Origin: Embiotoca jacksoni
Lineage: Eukaryota; Chordata; Actinopteri; Embiotocidae
Length of the DNA: 64,000 nucleotides
Reading direction: 5' to 3'
Assembly (NCBI GenBank): GCA_022577435.1
Contig: JAKOON010000023.1
Coordinates: forward strand, 3,939,501 to 4,003,500
Position 1 is the first letter of the stretch, and each line of letters opens with the position of its first letter. The translations under genes and the position numbers were made by a program. The notes beneath the pieces were generated by a model that searched no databases, was not told the origin of the DNA, and worked only from the letters and a program-made list of their open reading frames with translations. Shown here piece after piece: positions 13,036 through 25,999 of the stretch.

Positions 13036-15039
13036 GTTTTGATGCACTGACAATAACTGCAGCTAAATTAACTTTTGAGAGAAGAAATAACATATTCTTA
13101 CATACAATGAAATGTTTTCTCAGAACAGTTCAGTTTCTCGGTTCACTTGGTCTGGTAGCTTCTGGTATAATGTTTGGAAATATGTTATACAATATATCAC
13201 TTTGCTGCTGGCCACTTAAAGAAATGCTCTAATGTTTTTTTTGCTGTAAATGCATCAAATGAAAACTGAAAACAATGTGACAGTGTAAAAGTGGCAGCTC
13301 ATAGACATGAATCTACAGAGAATTATAATCAGTATTTGCTTCATCGTGAGTTTCAGTTCATTGCTTCCCGGTCCAGCCGATGACTTTAGTGTTTCGGTTC
13401 TCTCAGAATATTGTTCTCCCCCACTAAAGAACAAGATATCCCCATACGCCATTAAGTGAATCTTGGACATCGTTGGTGGATAAAAGCACAACTTTAAATA
13501 TGTCACTCCATAACTTTTGGATGTGTAATTAACAACTGTTCACTTTTGGTAGTATTGTCAGTGTTATGTTCACGACTTGTTTCTGCTCCCACAGATGGCC
13601 AAAAACTTTGTTATTGCAGGTCTGAAGAAACTTTACAGTCTCAATATATCACACTACAAAGTTATACAATCAAATCTGATTTTAAAATGAAAAAATATGG
13701 ACAAATATCTACAGAGCAGAAATTATTCCTGCATGTGTCACTAATGGTCAGTTCACAGTATGCAGAGGAATGTCCAGCATCTGCTAGCCTTTATTTCCAC
13801 TCATAAAATTCTCACTGAGGAGAGGGCAGTGATCACAGGAGACCCTGTTAGCGCTGCTGTCCCAAAGCAAGAATGCAAACACCCGAGCTCTTCCAAGAAT
13901 CCCCAGTTGAGGACTTTTCTGGAATGTCCTAACGAGCCTTCTCCGCTGTGTTTACAGTTCCAGACCGATGGCAACATGCAATCTCCCCTGCCAGCATATC
14001 ATTATCTGGCCTCCTCAGGGGACACAGCGACAGTTAGAGAAGTTTTCCTCTCCCTAACCAGAGTTTTAGAAGTTTTCAGAGCTGACCATACTACTCTAAA
14101 CAGAGCAAGAAGGACAGAAACATAGCCACAGACAGTGACAAGTTTTAATAAATTGCTGTAAACTACCTCAAATTAGTGAGATGTCTAGACAAATAGCTAG
14201 ATGGTGAGGAGCCGCTGTCTCGTCAGTTTAATCTTGTTGTGTTGTAGTTACTCAGCATGTTGGTTCTTGGCTGCATGGTGAAAAAGAATGGGCATTGATT
14301 CATTGGAGGAAAAAAAAAAAATAACGCAACCATTGTATTTGACAGAAGGCTACTATCAGGTTACAACTCATTCAAAACCAGGGAGGAAAAGTGACTTTGA
14401 CTTTTTACTAAAAGAGCAAATGTATCCTGGTAGAACTGGAATGTGACACAGCAGTGTTGTTGGTGGTGTGTGTTTGTGTGTGACAGAGAGTGTTTTAGCA
14501 GTGTGTTTGTTCACAGTTTGTTCTGATTCAGTGAGATCACAAACACAAATAAGATCTCAGACCTTATTGACTGCAGGTCATTTGTTACGTAACTCAGGAA
14601 CTTTGGCACTGAATCATCGCACTAAATCAAACAGAAACAGAGGTTACAGAAAAACAATAATATTTACTCTAATGAAAGAGACTTTCAGAAAGTTTATAAT
14701 GTTTATATATTACATAGTAAATTCCATGTGGCTGCATGTGGTGTCATGTGGAGTGTTTAATTAATTTAATAATGTTCTTTTAATTGTCTCCTCTTGATTT
14801 CTTGTTTGTTATATACAGTTGTAGATGCCCATTATTGTATATGAAACAAGTGTAAATAGCATTTTAAGCTCATAGCTAGTTGAGATAAAGGTATTTTAAT
14901 TACTTTCCTGTTGGACAGCTTAATCAGTAATTTCTATTTTTTTTTATCTGTTTGATAAATGTACTGGAGTAAAAACGATATTACATACAGCAGTGTAGTG
15001 GAGAGGAAGTATAAAGTAGTATGACACTGAAATACTTAA

Positions 15040-15290
15040 AAGGGAACTCCGCCTATTTTACACATCAAAATCTGTTTGCACTCTTTATTAACTGCCTTCA
15101 TTTGGTGAAATTTAAATCAAAGAACAGCCACACAACCACCACAATTATAACATGGGAGGAAATCGCTAAATAGCCAGCACAGTAGCAGCCCCAAAAATCC
15201 ATACAAATTAAGGTCAGTGAGCTCTGGCAACTGTAAACAAAATGCCTGTAGTGAGGTCAATACTTGCAGTATCAAAAGATAAAGTGACAA
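15040..15290 (+). repeat. Teleost interspersed repeat (GGGAACTCCGCC type)
   Basis: Starts AAAGGGAACTCCGCCTATTT then TACACATCAAAATCTGTTTG. The start is recognisable from other fish genomes; the right boundary is uncertain. Confidence 0.45.
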
Positions 15291-17624
15291 AAGAATGAAA
15301 CAAGTACACCCATGTCATTCAGCAGAACATGTTGTTACTAAAAACAACAGATAATCGCAGTTAGCAAAATTTGATATCATTTGATAATAGCATCAAACCA
15401 TTACTTATTAGTTTGGTTAAAACGTTTCTGTGAGTGGCACAAAATCACAAATGTGCAGCTCAAAGGAGTAACACTTTCTGCTGTGAGTCTTCGTACCAAG
15501 ACTGTGCAGGGCCCCTCGCAGGCAATTTCCTGCCCACAACAATAGTATGAACAAAAAGCAAAGGGTCCTGCCTGGAAGTCGCACAGGCTTTACCTCTTTA
15601 GACCAGACCAGCGGTGGCCCAGCAGGAACACACACTGGAAATCTGCCCACAGTTTTAAGATGCCAAAAAAACCTAGAGGAGAGGATCCCCAAAGCGTGGG
15701 AATTTCATCAAATTTTTCCAAAGAATTCCAGGCCTGTAACCAACAGTCTTAACCGGATGTGTGTGTGTGTTTGAGGAATTTAACCTAGTTACTTCACACT
15801 GACTGACACACAAAAATGGGTGTGGATAAGTGTCTTACTATTATTTTTGTTTGCTCACTCACTTCCCTAACGTGAAATATTTGAGAATCACTCAGTCTCT
15901 GTATTTTTAAGTTTTTACTTATTAGTCTGATGGAGCAGTGAGAAATTTACACTGTGGATTTTGACTAATGTTGAATGTATTTGTTGGTCTTCTTCATAAA
16001 CTACAACACAAAATCAGTTGTTTGAGGCTTTTAAGAAGCATTAGACAAAAGTAAAGCCATGACTCAAGCCTTAAACAACACACTACTAATACTCTTGATA
16101 ACCTTTGTGACCCTTTCTGCTTTATTAGACATCAAGTAAGAATGCAGTGTGGCTGAAAATAAAGGTACGTGAGACTGGAGAGGAGATAGCTGAGAGGTGA
16201 AGAGCCAGAATCAGGCATTCAACTCCATATAATGCGAAGAACAGGCCAAATGTCTTGGTGATTTTATAGAAAATTCTGAACTCTTTGCATATTCATACCA
16301 CTAAAAACGGTGTATTTATTAAGATTAAAAGATGTTTTATAACTCCATATTGTTCCGCTACAACTACTGCTCAATATTATATTTTATTTTGAAACATGGG
16401 TTTTAAAGTTCTGTCAGATGCAGCCCTGCACAGAAAAACAGTTATAAATAAACTTTACTTATCTCATATTGAGAAAATTCTTGAAATAGAAAGAGTCATG
16501 ACAAAGGCACGGTCTGTTTCAGTGGTGGAAGAAGAAGCAGGATCTTTTGCTTCAAAAAAATCCCTCTGTTACCGACAAAGGTCTTACATTCATAATTTGA
16601 CTTGGTCGTACATGAGCATTAGCAGCAAAATAGACTCAGAAGAAAGGTAAATGTCAGAGAGTAGCCTACATTATTTGATTACTATAACTGATGCATTCAT
16701 ATGTAAACAGAATTTTAATGTTGCATCTGGTTGAGTTCATGTTAATCTTACTTTATATCTGATACATCATGTTTCATAAGCTGATCATATACTTTGTATA
16801 AGAAATATTGATATTATAAATAACCAATAGACACAGCTGTAAAATAAATGTAGTGGAGTCAACAGTTCAGCATTTCCATCTGTAATACTTTAAAACTGCT
16901 CCGTTCATGTTCTTCATGTAATTTATTTGCTACTGTGGGGAGTTGTTGTCTTTTACTCTGATAAAATCTCGGCGATTTCCACCTCTCTACAAGCACAAAG
17001 AGTGATTAGTGGGAGGAAATACTTCCTCTTATGATCCTGCAATGGTTACTTGAGACTCATGGTTCAGTGAAATCCTGAACACAGCGCATAACTGCGTCTG
17101 TCTCAGGTGGCGCCACCTGCAGGTGAGAAGGTGTTTGCATTTTGATTTTTTTTTTCTTTTAAGCAGGGCGTTCTCGTGGTGTTTTATCAGTTTTTCCATG
17201 TGCTTCTTCATGTGGTATAACTAGAGAGAACTGTGTGATACTAAAGGAGGACTCATGATTGAAGTCTGCAAAGTAAAAACACAACAATGCAAGATGATTG
17301 TTTTTTCAAAATATTACTCTCAGATTAGGTTATATGAATTTGAAAATGAGAAAATGATTCAAGAATGCAATTTGGGAATGAATTAAAACAGGCAACCTGC
17401 AGTGGTGCTAAGTTACTGCTATTTACACTCACTTGGAGGCTAATTTATGTCTGATCTGTTTTTCTAATTGCATTAAATATTTTTTGTTGCTCCGCTTACA
17501 GTTTTTCTCATGTTGTGTCAGTGATGCTGCCTTCCCTTCAAGGTCACAGAGCCCTGTAGAGCATGATGTTTCATGAACCATTTAGAAAGTGGACTGGTGA
17601 AGAAACAGATATGAACATGCACAG

Positions 17625-17625
<1 letters not shown>

Positions 17626-17694
<69 letters not shown>
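17626..17694. repeat. (CA)n microsatellite
   Basis: Nearly perfect CA run of about 69 bp in the gene-poor left part of the window. Confidence 0.95.
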
Positions 17695-17698
<4 letters not shown>

Positions 17699-18628
17699 AA
17701 GAGCATGTTTCCCATCCTCTGTTTTGGGCCTGTAGGACCTGGGAGCCATGGTAACCGAATACCAAGGGGAGAAAAATCTGTGCACTGCCTGGCCGGGCTC
17801 CATCCCTCTGGCAGTCATGCTAAAACTCATGAATCGCATGACAAAAACAACATTCCTCATCTAAGTCATATAGTCCTCAAGGAATTCCTGTTAAACAGAG
17901 GCATTTCTTAGTGAGCATACCTCATTGTATTGAAACCATCTGGTCTAATGTGAGAATGTGAATTCTTCTCCAGATCCAAACAGAGAGAGAGAATATGACT
18001 CTCATGGAAGTTCGCATTGTCTCTCTCTGTCTTTTACGACTGTACATATGTGCATGTGTTTGTTGTAGGTTTTGAGTGTTTTCTAACATCAGTGTGTCTC
18101 AGGTGTGATTGCAGGAAAACTATGTCCTGACATGGAATCAATCGTCCATCCTCACTGCTTTCCCTGAGGGTATAAAGTCATAAAAACGCAGTTAAATCAT
18201 GAAAGTATATTAAAATACACTACACACAGTAACACAGTAAAACAAAGTTTACAAATGTTATATATTTGCATTTCTGTTTGTCAGGCCTAGTCTGGTCTGA
18301 GCAGAGATGTCCATGGCCCTCTGCCTGCGCTCTCCCCATCAGTGCTGACCCCTACACAGTTGTTCCTGCTTGGCCATGATGCTACACAGATAATTAGAAA
18401 GTCTTCTCTAATAAAATGGGTTAAAGAGAAGATAGAAGAGGACAGATAACTAAAAAGCATTAGAGTAAGCATTTTTTTAAATCTCAAAAGCCTCAGGCTG
18501 ACCGTTTGTAGTGAATTCATTATCTCCAAATTTGCACCAATTAAATACAGCAGCGACTAAAGATTTTGCTGCATTATAACATGATTTTTCAGCTATCTCT
18601 TATAAAAGACCCAATGTCAAAATTATGA

Positions 18629-18652
18629 TTTTTTTTTTTTTTTTTTTTTTTT
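18629..18652. repeat. Poly(T) tract
   Basis: 24 T residues, about 580 bp past the aire stop codon. Confidence 0.9.
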
Positions 18653-19234
18653 CTGTAGTTTATACATAGCATGATGCATATTCTTTTAAATAAAGTTGTG
18701 TTTAGTAAAATGTCCACAATCTACCACAAAGTATTACTGCAGCATACAAGTGCGGGTTGCACTGGACTTAATGGAATCCTGGAGGTGACAGAGTACATGC
18801 ATAATGCACAGAGGATAGTGAGTGAACTGTTAAGAGGGGCACAAGTGCAAATTTGTTGTGCAGGGCCATGTAACAGGTTAATACAGCCATGCATTGACAT
18901 GGCAACAGGGACACTCAAAAACAGTTGTTTTGATTTGGAACTGATGAGAGTGTGTGCTGCAACAGTGATCTCCTCTAATGTGTTGCAACAAGCAACAAGA
19001 AAATAGGAGAGGCAGTCAATGTAATGCCTCTGTTCAGATTCACAGATTCCAACTCCAAGTCCAATCCAACTGTAGCTATTTGTGCAACAACCTCCTTATG
19101 ACTCATTGTTTGTAATCTGTAGTTTGAAAAGAGGCAAAAGTTTTTCTTAACTTGTGAAAAATGTTAAAAAGTCAGCAAATAACCTTCACTGTGTGTTTAG
19201 TCGGCCCCTTTTAAGTAGCCATGAGTTCATTTCA

Positions 19235-20062
19235 TCAGCAGTGATTTACAATACTGCTTCCCTGATCGTCTTTCACTGGTAGCATCCCCTGAGAGTCTGG
19301 AAGAGGCCGAGAGATGTTGTGAAAAGCCCACTGCAAGATGCCATCAATGGAGCTCTGCTGCGACAGAAAGAGCAGAACAAAAACACAGCAGGATCGACCG
19401 TTACACACACATATCCTGGTTAAATTACATTGAAAACCATGTGTATGATATTGTGTGGTGTGATCTTTGCCAAGGTCACACAGTAGTGATGAAGTAGATA
19501 TCTTCAGCACATTCACAATCTCCCTGGAAATATAATGTATGTGAAGGTGTGTATTTGAGCAAGATTGACAGGGAGAAAAGATAAAGTAAATGTAAGGTCC
19601 TGGAAATCTTCTAATCAATCAATCTGTTATTTATAATTCTTCAAAAATGTCTACCCAGTTAATAGTTTATCAAAACTGAAATTTAGTTATTATTGGACAT
19701 AAACCATACACATTATTTCACCCAAAGTAAAAATTAGAATCCATTTTAGTACAGCAGAGACTCCCACACAAACAGCACCACAACATATTCCTCACTTATT
19801 GTTTTGTCCTCATGGCTGCATGTTTACCGTGACAACTCATTCTGAGTCTGTGTGTTAAGAGTAGCAGCCATCTTGTGTCTGACATGCATTGTTACGTTCA
19901 CATCACGACTACATCTGTGGTATCGACATGTAACTGAGCTCCACTCACGTCTCCCAGGATGGAGTCCAGTTCATCTTTGTGGAGGATGGGCTCAGAGACG
20001 GAGGCACTTGGATCGTGAACGGGTGTGTTTTGAACCACTGGTGTGAGCTGAAGACACACACG

Positions 20063-20152
<90 letters not shown>

Positions 20153-23100
20153 TAGAAGAGATTACACACAGTACACTCTATCATAATTAAGATTGTATAT
20201 TCTCTGTACGACTCAAGACAATTCAAAGTTGTTGTTTTTGTGCAGACACACCTGTGTGCCTCTGCTTTCAGCCTCTTTCTCTGCAGAGCTGTCCCACGGC
20301 CTGGAGCAGGACACGCAGATGGACCTCCCTCTTGGAAACACACAAGCACTCTGGGTGAGTCAGACAGTTTTTTGTGGCGTATAATGTTTCTGTCAATCGA
20401 TATGTAATTTCCAACACTTGAGAAGATTACGGAGGGAGAAGCTCAAATCCTCTCAGCTGGAAGACTAAAGTGTTTAGTCGGCACATGGCTTCATGTAAAA
20501 TGTGCTTCCAGTAACCTTTTAAGGAAACAGAACATGTGGCTGTTTTTTTTGGCAAAAATTCACTTACAAATAAAATAGCACATTTGTCATCTGTGTCTCT
20601 CGCATCATTTTGTAAAATCATTGTTTGTCATTTGCATTTAACATTACACGATACACCCAGCTGAAAGAGTCCATTAGCAATCCATTAGCCACCATTAGCC
20701 AGATAAAGATCACTTTAGCAAACACCCTTAATGCATACTGTTGATCAATATCAACATAAACAGGATTCCACAGCAGGTTCCCAGAAAGGACTTTGTACCT
20801 TACACAATGCAGATGATTTTTTCAGAGCTTGTGTGAAATATATTCACTAAAAATGTTTCATTGTGCATTTAGGAGATGTATTACAGTGTTGAAAGAATAA
20901 ATAAAAGGTTGTCTTACTTAGAGAAGTGGCAGTGAGCGTGAAAACGCTCCAAACACTGAAAGCAGTGGGTCAGGTCTGCCCCTCCAAGGTGACAAACACC
21001 ACACACCTCCCTCACACTGACCGGCTCTCCACCTGAGCACTGGATACACAACTTGTACAGTCAGCAAACAAGACTGTTTTGTGCATGTATCCTTGATGTA
21101 TAAATATAAAAGAAGTAAAAAAAAAAATAAAAAAAAAGAATAACTGAGGACAAAGCTGCCATTTCATTAGAATTGATGACCGGGACTGAGAAGTTAAATC
21201 ATCATCAACTCTTCACCTGGTTTCTTCCACTGGACATATTCATAGACTCTGTGACACTTGTGAGGGAGGACGACAGTGAGGAGTAGAACGAGACGTCTGT
21301 GATGGAGTTAGTTGGTTCGGTGGTTGTCAGCTGAGTCTGGGACGAGAGTGCCTGAATACAAAATGATGAGACTATGAACTGACTGAGGAGGAGGGGAGAA
21401 ACATCAGCCTTCATTTACACATGAAAATTACTGGACATAAGAAGGTTTTTTTGAGGGAGAAGGTCTGTATAGTTTATCCCCTTTGACATAAATCAATTGC
21501 TATAATCTAATAAGTCTGGATTGTTGTTTGCAAGGATTCAATTTAATTTAATTCAATTTAAATTAAAAAACAAAGTTATTTCAGTGCACATAAAATGATG
21601 AAGTCCTTACAGCAGAACTTTACAGCATTATACAAAAGAATGAAACAATTCCCACATGAGTAGCTCGGAGGAAAAAAACTCCCTTTTAACAGGAAGGAAC
21701 CTCCAACAGAACCAGGCTCAGGGGCGGGCAGCCATCTGCCTCAACCGGTTGAGGTGAGGGGACAGCAGTATAAAAATGACCATATGTTTTTTCAATGTTT
21801 TCAATCTCTGTGATCTTCCTTGGGTTATCATTTTGCTTTAGAAACTTACTTGTAAAGGTTGTTGGGCTTTCTCTCTTTTCACTCTGTGTCCACAGCACCA
21901 CTGACACTGCCAGCTGCCACTGCAGATTAAATAACATCATTAAGTAACATTAAAAACTCCTTTTCCGATTGCACACAGATACATCCAAACCTTTTTCTCT
22001 TCACCTTGGTATGGATATAAGTGGAGGGTCAAGGCAGGCCAGATGAAAAGCTTGAGGACATCCGTCACAGCAGATCAGCTCCCCTCCATCCTTACACACC
22101 GCACACTCATCATCATTATAGTGAATCTGTGCACACACAGACACTTACTGCACATATAAGACACAAAAACAAACATCCACATCAGTGACTGGTCAAGGGT
22201 GGCTGCTATGACCTATAGTTACCATGCTTGTGGCTGTCTCCCCCTGGTGGTGAAATGTGCTCTTTGCAGAAGCAGACATGGACTTTGCTGAATTTGTCTC
22301 CTCTGACGGACCACAAGAGTAAAACTCCCCATCAACTTTGATGGGCTTTCTGGTGGACCCTGTTGAATGACAGTCCATTTTTAAAGGAGCTTTTAATGAG
22401 GGGATGCTGTTAATTCCAAAAGTGATGACATAAAGAAAAGTTACAATTGTGGCACATTTCAGGTTTGATTTTGGTCAAATGTACCAGAGGGCAAGCCATA
22501 TTACATCATTAATTTGATGTTGTTTAATTTGAAAATAATGTACCGATGATGCAAGACACTTTTAGAGGTCAGAGGTCAGACATTAATCCTACAGTTTACC
22601 GTCAGAGCCATACACCTGCTTGATATGGATATTTTCTTTGGCTTCATGTCTGCCGGGCGGATCCATGGAGGAGACCAACGAGGAAGAGAAAGAGAAGGAG
22701 GGCAGGGGGACACCTCTCTGGACTGAGGACGAACCCAGTTGCACACCTGGAGTAAAAGTTTGGTTGTTTATGGATCTTTAGTATGAAAGCCTCGTTTATA
22801 TATATTTTTTTCTATTAGAGATCATTGTAGTTACTGTTTCCAGATGGCAGCTGCGGGGCTGAAGCTTCACTCTTCACTCTGTATAACTTCACTTTGTTCA
22901 CTGGAGGAAAATCACAAGACAGATTTTTACTGAAAGAAAAAAACAGGAACTTGTTAAAGTAAGTGTTGCATCATCTGGTGAAGGAATTGTTAAAGTTAAT
23001 TTTTATTGGACACAAGGAAGAGGAAAAATGTATTTGCATGATTCTTTCTTTTCTCTTCTTTCAGAGTGTCCTACAGTGCCTGATGTAAAACTGTTGGAGG

Positions 23101-24467
23101 ACAGACACAGAGCAGACGCATTATGGAAGATGACCTGCTCGATCACTTGTCTTGGCATGATACTGTGACTGCTGGGATTTTGTCCCTCTGTCTTCGTGTC
23201 TCCTCTTCTTGCTGTGAGGAGTTTTGTGGCCGCCAGACAATTTGTTTTCACTTCTGGAAACTGCAGCATCCTTTCCTGTCAAACAGAATCAGCAACAATA
23301 TGGCAAATTAAAGTTGAAACTTTTGACGTGACTAAATCTGTCCTGAAAGCTCTACTTTTGTCCACCAGATGCCAGTGAAGTTTTAATACTGCTCGGTTGA
23401 ACTGTAGAAACAGATTACTTGAGCAAAAATATATGAGGACTGAGGAATGCCAGTTTCTACTTTAAACCAAAATTTACATTTTGAAAAATGTAGTTTATTT
23501 AAATTAATTGACTGTTGCTGGTTTGTCTACCTCGACTTAACCCTCCCGTTGTCCTAGGGTCAAAATGACCCGCAGCTGTGTTCAACCAAGTTCTATTTTA
23601 TTTTTATATCTTTGGGGATCTTTGGTGACAAGGAGGCTGTGAGGGTTTCTTTAAAGACACCCTCACAGCCTCCTATAAAAATAAAAATAGAAAATAGAAA
23701 AATAAAATAGAACTAGGTTGAACACAGCTGCGGGTCATTTTGACCCGAGGACAACGGGAGGGTCAACTGAATATCTAATCACTGAAGGGTGAAAGAGTAT
23801 TGCATGCAGACAGACAAACATTTGGATGAAATTTGGGCGTCACACACTGGAGCGTAGGTTAGCAAGCAGCGTCTGCAGCTTGGGGTAGCTGTCCTGATTG
23901 TAGTCTTTGGATAAGTTGCTCCAGAAGGCCTGGGTGGTGGATCTGCTCTGCTCCAACACCCAGGACAGGAGGGAGTACATGGCCTTGTGGATCCCTTCTC
24001 TACCCTCCTTCTCCAGAGTGTCCTGTGAAAACAAGAGATATATGTAGACGTGTTCTTTAAAATGCATGTCATAATAGAAGTAGACAGTCCAAGACTTTGT
24101 GGAGATTAACAGCTCCTTCAGATTTATTTCATTTTAATTAGATTTACCTTAATTTCATTTTGGAAAACATGGGAATGTTTAAAAATGGTTGTTTACCAAT
24201 TTTGTAAAAATGTGATTTCCTTGGTATATTTTCCATGTTTAATGGGTGCATAATACTTACTTGTAATATAAAATAAAATAAAACTGCTGTCAGATTTCCA
24301 AAGATTTTCTCATTTCTTACCTTCAGGAGTTGCTCGGTGATGATGTTTTTGTCGGCCAAACCATAGATAAGAGGGAAAGGGTCATCCACAGCCATTGCAA
24401 TGTCTGTACGCTGCTCCCTCAGCAGAGAGCGAAGATTCGTGTCACTGAACACCTCCACCCTGGACAT
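19235..24467 (-). CDS. aire: Autoimmune regulator AIRE, complete (13 exons, 526 aa)
   Basis: Nuclear regulator that drives expression of tissue antigens in thymic medullary epithelium. Exons: 24467-24321, 24022-23848, 23275-23135, 22900-22835, 22746-22600, 22359-22223, 22126-22005, 21919-21850, 21351-21217, 21039-20918, 20348-20252, 20047-19949, 19357-19235 (1581 nt). Domains: HSR/CARD 1-105 (LREQRTDIAMAVDDPFPLIY); basic NLS KKRR 130-133; SAND-type core around 214-240 (IKQVYGSDG..KPIKVDGEFY); PHD1 279-320; proline/serine linker; PHD2 393-435; C-terminal DELDSIL and SIDGILQWAFHNISRP, as in human AIRE. Human AIRE is 545 aa. The ATG at 24467 matches the family start; an in-frame ATG 51 nt upstream is possible. 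Confidence 0.96.
20065..20148. repeat. (CA)n microsatellite in aire intron 11
   Basis: On the coding (minus) strand this is (TG)n about 84 nt long. It ends some 17 nt before the acceptor of exon 12 (20047), where a polypyrimidine tract would normally sit. Confidence 0.95.
20252..21039 (-). CDS. aire: aire exons 10-11: PHD finger 2
   Basis: Exons 21039-20918 and 20348-20252 encode CGVCHLGGADLTHCFQCLER, FHAHCHFSNACVFPRGRSIC and VSC. All eight ligands are present (C393, C396, C406, C409, H414, C417, C432, C435). The acceptor at 20348 must be the second AG of CCCAGAG; using the first would shift the frame. Human PHD2 does not bind H3K4 but is needed for activity. Confidence 0.9.
22005..22126 (-). 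CDS. aire: aire exon 7: core of PHD finger 1
   Basis: Encodes NDDECAVCKDGGELICCDGC followed by PQAFHLACLDPPL. Zinc ligands C279, C282, C291, C294, H299, C302 are here, and C317, C320 in the next exon (21919-21850, SGSWQCQWCC). The N-D/E-D-E stretch just before the first cysteine, which in human AIRE reads unmodified histone H3K4, is conserved, so this finger should be functional. Confidence 0.93.
23541..23762. mobile_element. piggyBac-like palindromic MITE in aire intron 2
   Basis: Left end CCCTCCCGTTGTCC after TTAA; right end GGACAACGGGAGGGT followed by CAA, i.e. a decayed TTAA. Almost the whole 222 bp is one inverted repeat: GGGTCAAAATGACCCGCAGC pairs with its complement, and GAGGCTGTGAGGGT pairs with ACCCTCACAGCCTC around a 10-nt loop. 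The TTAA target and CCC start fit piggyBac-type elements. No coding capacity. Confidence 0.75.
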
Positions 24468-24519
24468 GATCTGCTTTGTAAATGAGAGCTGAAGTGATCT
24501 GTAAGGGCCTGAGATCATA

Positions 24520-25990
24520 GATCAAGTGTTTTGGATTCAAGAGGTGTGTCCTTCTCAGGGAAGGAAATATTGTACAGGTGCATCGTTTCATGCCGACAGG
24601 GAATGTGGTTCATCTTGAAAAACCTTTGATGTATGTTTACATATAACCTTGTGTTTCAGCTTTTCATTTAAGTATTATATATCTCTGTATTTGCTTATGT
24701 AACACTGAAGCCACTAATTCGGACTTTCTGAGATTTTCAGAAACTCCACAGAGCAGGTTACACCCCAGGGAGTCCATGTTGTGACCTTTTGTCTCTGTGG
24801 AGTTCATTTTAACAGCACTAACTGCCTCCGTCCAGGGGAATACCTGCCCTCTTACATCAGGGGAGCTCAGTGAAGAGACCTGCTGTGTCACAATGACAGT
24901 TTTCTTCTTAAAAGGTTCTTTCCATCTTAACTTCCCCTCACCTGTCAGGTTCTCAGACACTGACTCACTGCAGGGAAGTCAGCATTAGTGTTATAATTTA
25001 CTTTGCAATAGGCAGGAGAAAATTACCACGATAAATAATTAACTGATTGACAGAAAAACTGCATTCATGGTTGACTGATTTGTTCTCAGTCCATTTTCCT
25101 CAGTTGCTGTTACTTTGTTTCTTATATTATACTTATAATTCAAGAGGTAATGCGAGCATGAATAGGTCCACCACTCACAAGGATGATTTAACTTAGCATA
25201 AAGACTAAAAACTAAAGCCAGAACAATTAGGTAGGTCTAAATGTTGAAAACAGGGAGCCTGGCTGTGATGGACAAAAAGAGTCCTTTCTCGAAATGTCAA
25301 ACTATTACTTAACTGTCTCTTTCTTTAGCACAAGCATTATAAACATGCATGTAGTTAATTATTCTCATGTCTGTTCACAATTAAGGCTGCTTGCTTGCCA
25401 ATTAGTTTTAAATCAGCGAATGTTAGCTCACAAGCATTAGCCTTAGCAGTAAGAGGCTGGATTGTATGTTGACATTTTCAGTTGATGGCTATGGTTACAA
25501 GGTTAAAGCTATAGTACGGGACTTCCACATATAAAAGACCGTCTGTTACATTCGAGCCCAGGCCGAAGGAGGTCATAAAATGCTGATTAAACCTATCACC
25601 ACCAGATAAAGCTTTGATAAACTGTTTCACAGTATAGGCTAAGCAAAGTTTTTCTGTCTGTGGCAACATTGACCAGTTGACAAACACTGTTACTGCAACT
25701 AAATGAAAACATATGTTGTCTAAATGAGGCTGCCCAAAATCAAATTTTTTTAAACAATAGAAATTAACATTTACAGGGGCCCATCTGTTTTCTATTGGTG
25801 CCTTACCTAAAACTGCGTTTAAAACCTGCTTGAGTCAAGTGCTTCTATTTCCCTTTGATGATAATAAAATCAAACATATGTTCGTTGTACTCCTTCATTA
25901 AAAACAGAAATAAAATCCAAGATACAAGTAAATTGAGCAGACCATTTTGCTGCCAGGTAAATGTTGATGGTTAGGGAGAGTGAAGCCCTT
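24520..25990. other. aire upstream region
   Basis: Between the aire start and the rab6b 3' end. No exon is seen. An aire promoter should lie here; I see no clear NF-kB site. It holds a decayed foldback repeat copy. Confidence 0.35.
25185..25400. repeat. Degenerate foldback repeat copy upstream of aire
   Basis: Contains AACTTAGCATAAAGACTAAA and GGAGCCTGGCTGTG, diverged from the family seen at 6.5 kb and 43.9 kb. It lies about 700 nt upstream of the aire start codon. Confidence 0.45.
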
Positions 25991-25999
25991 TAATCTGTA

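Larger units (their letters stand above)
13036..18628. other. Intergenic AT-rich sequence
   Basis: Nothing supported apart from the repeat at about 15.0 kb and the CA microsatellite at 17.6 kb. Short open frames (for example 13760-14125 +, 15417-15692 -) lack splice context and known domains. Confidence 0.4.

Noticed and set aside
13760..14125. 121-codon plus-strand open frame
   Set aside because: No recognisable domain and no supporting signals; typical of chance frames in this AT-rich stretch.
15417..15692. 91-codon minus-strand frame with a hydrophobic middle
   Set aside because: A single hydrophobic run is not enough; no start context, no neighbouring exons and no homology recognised.
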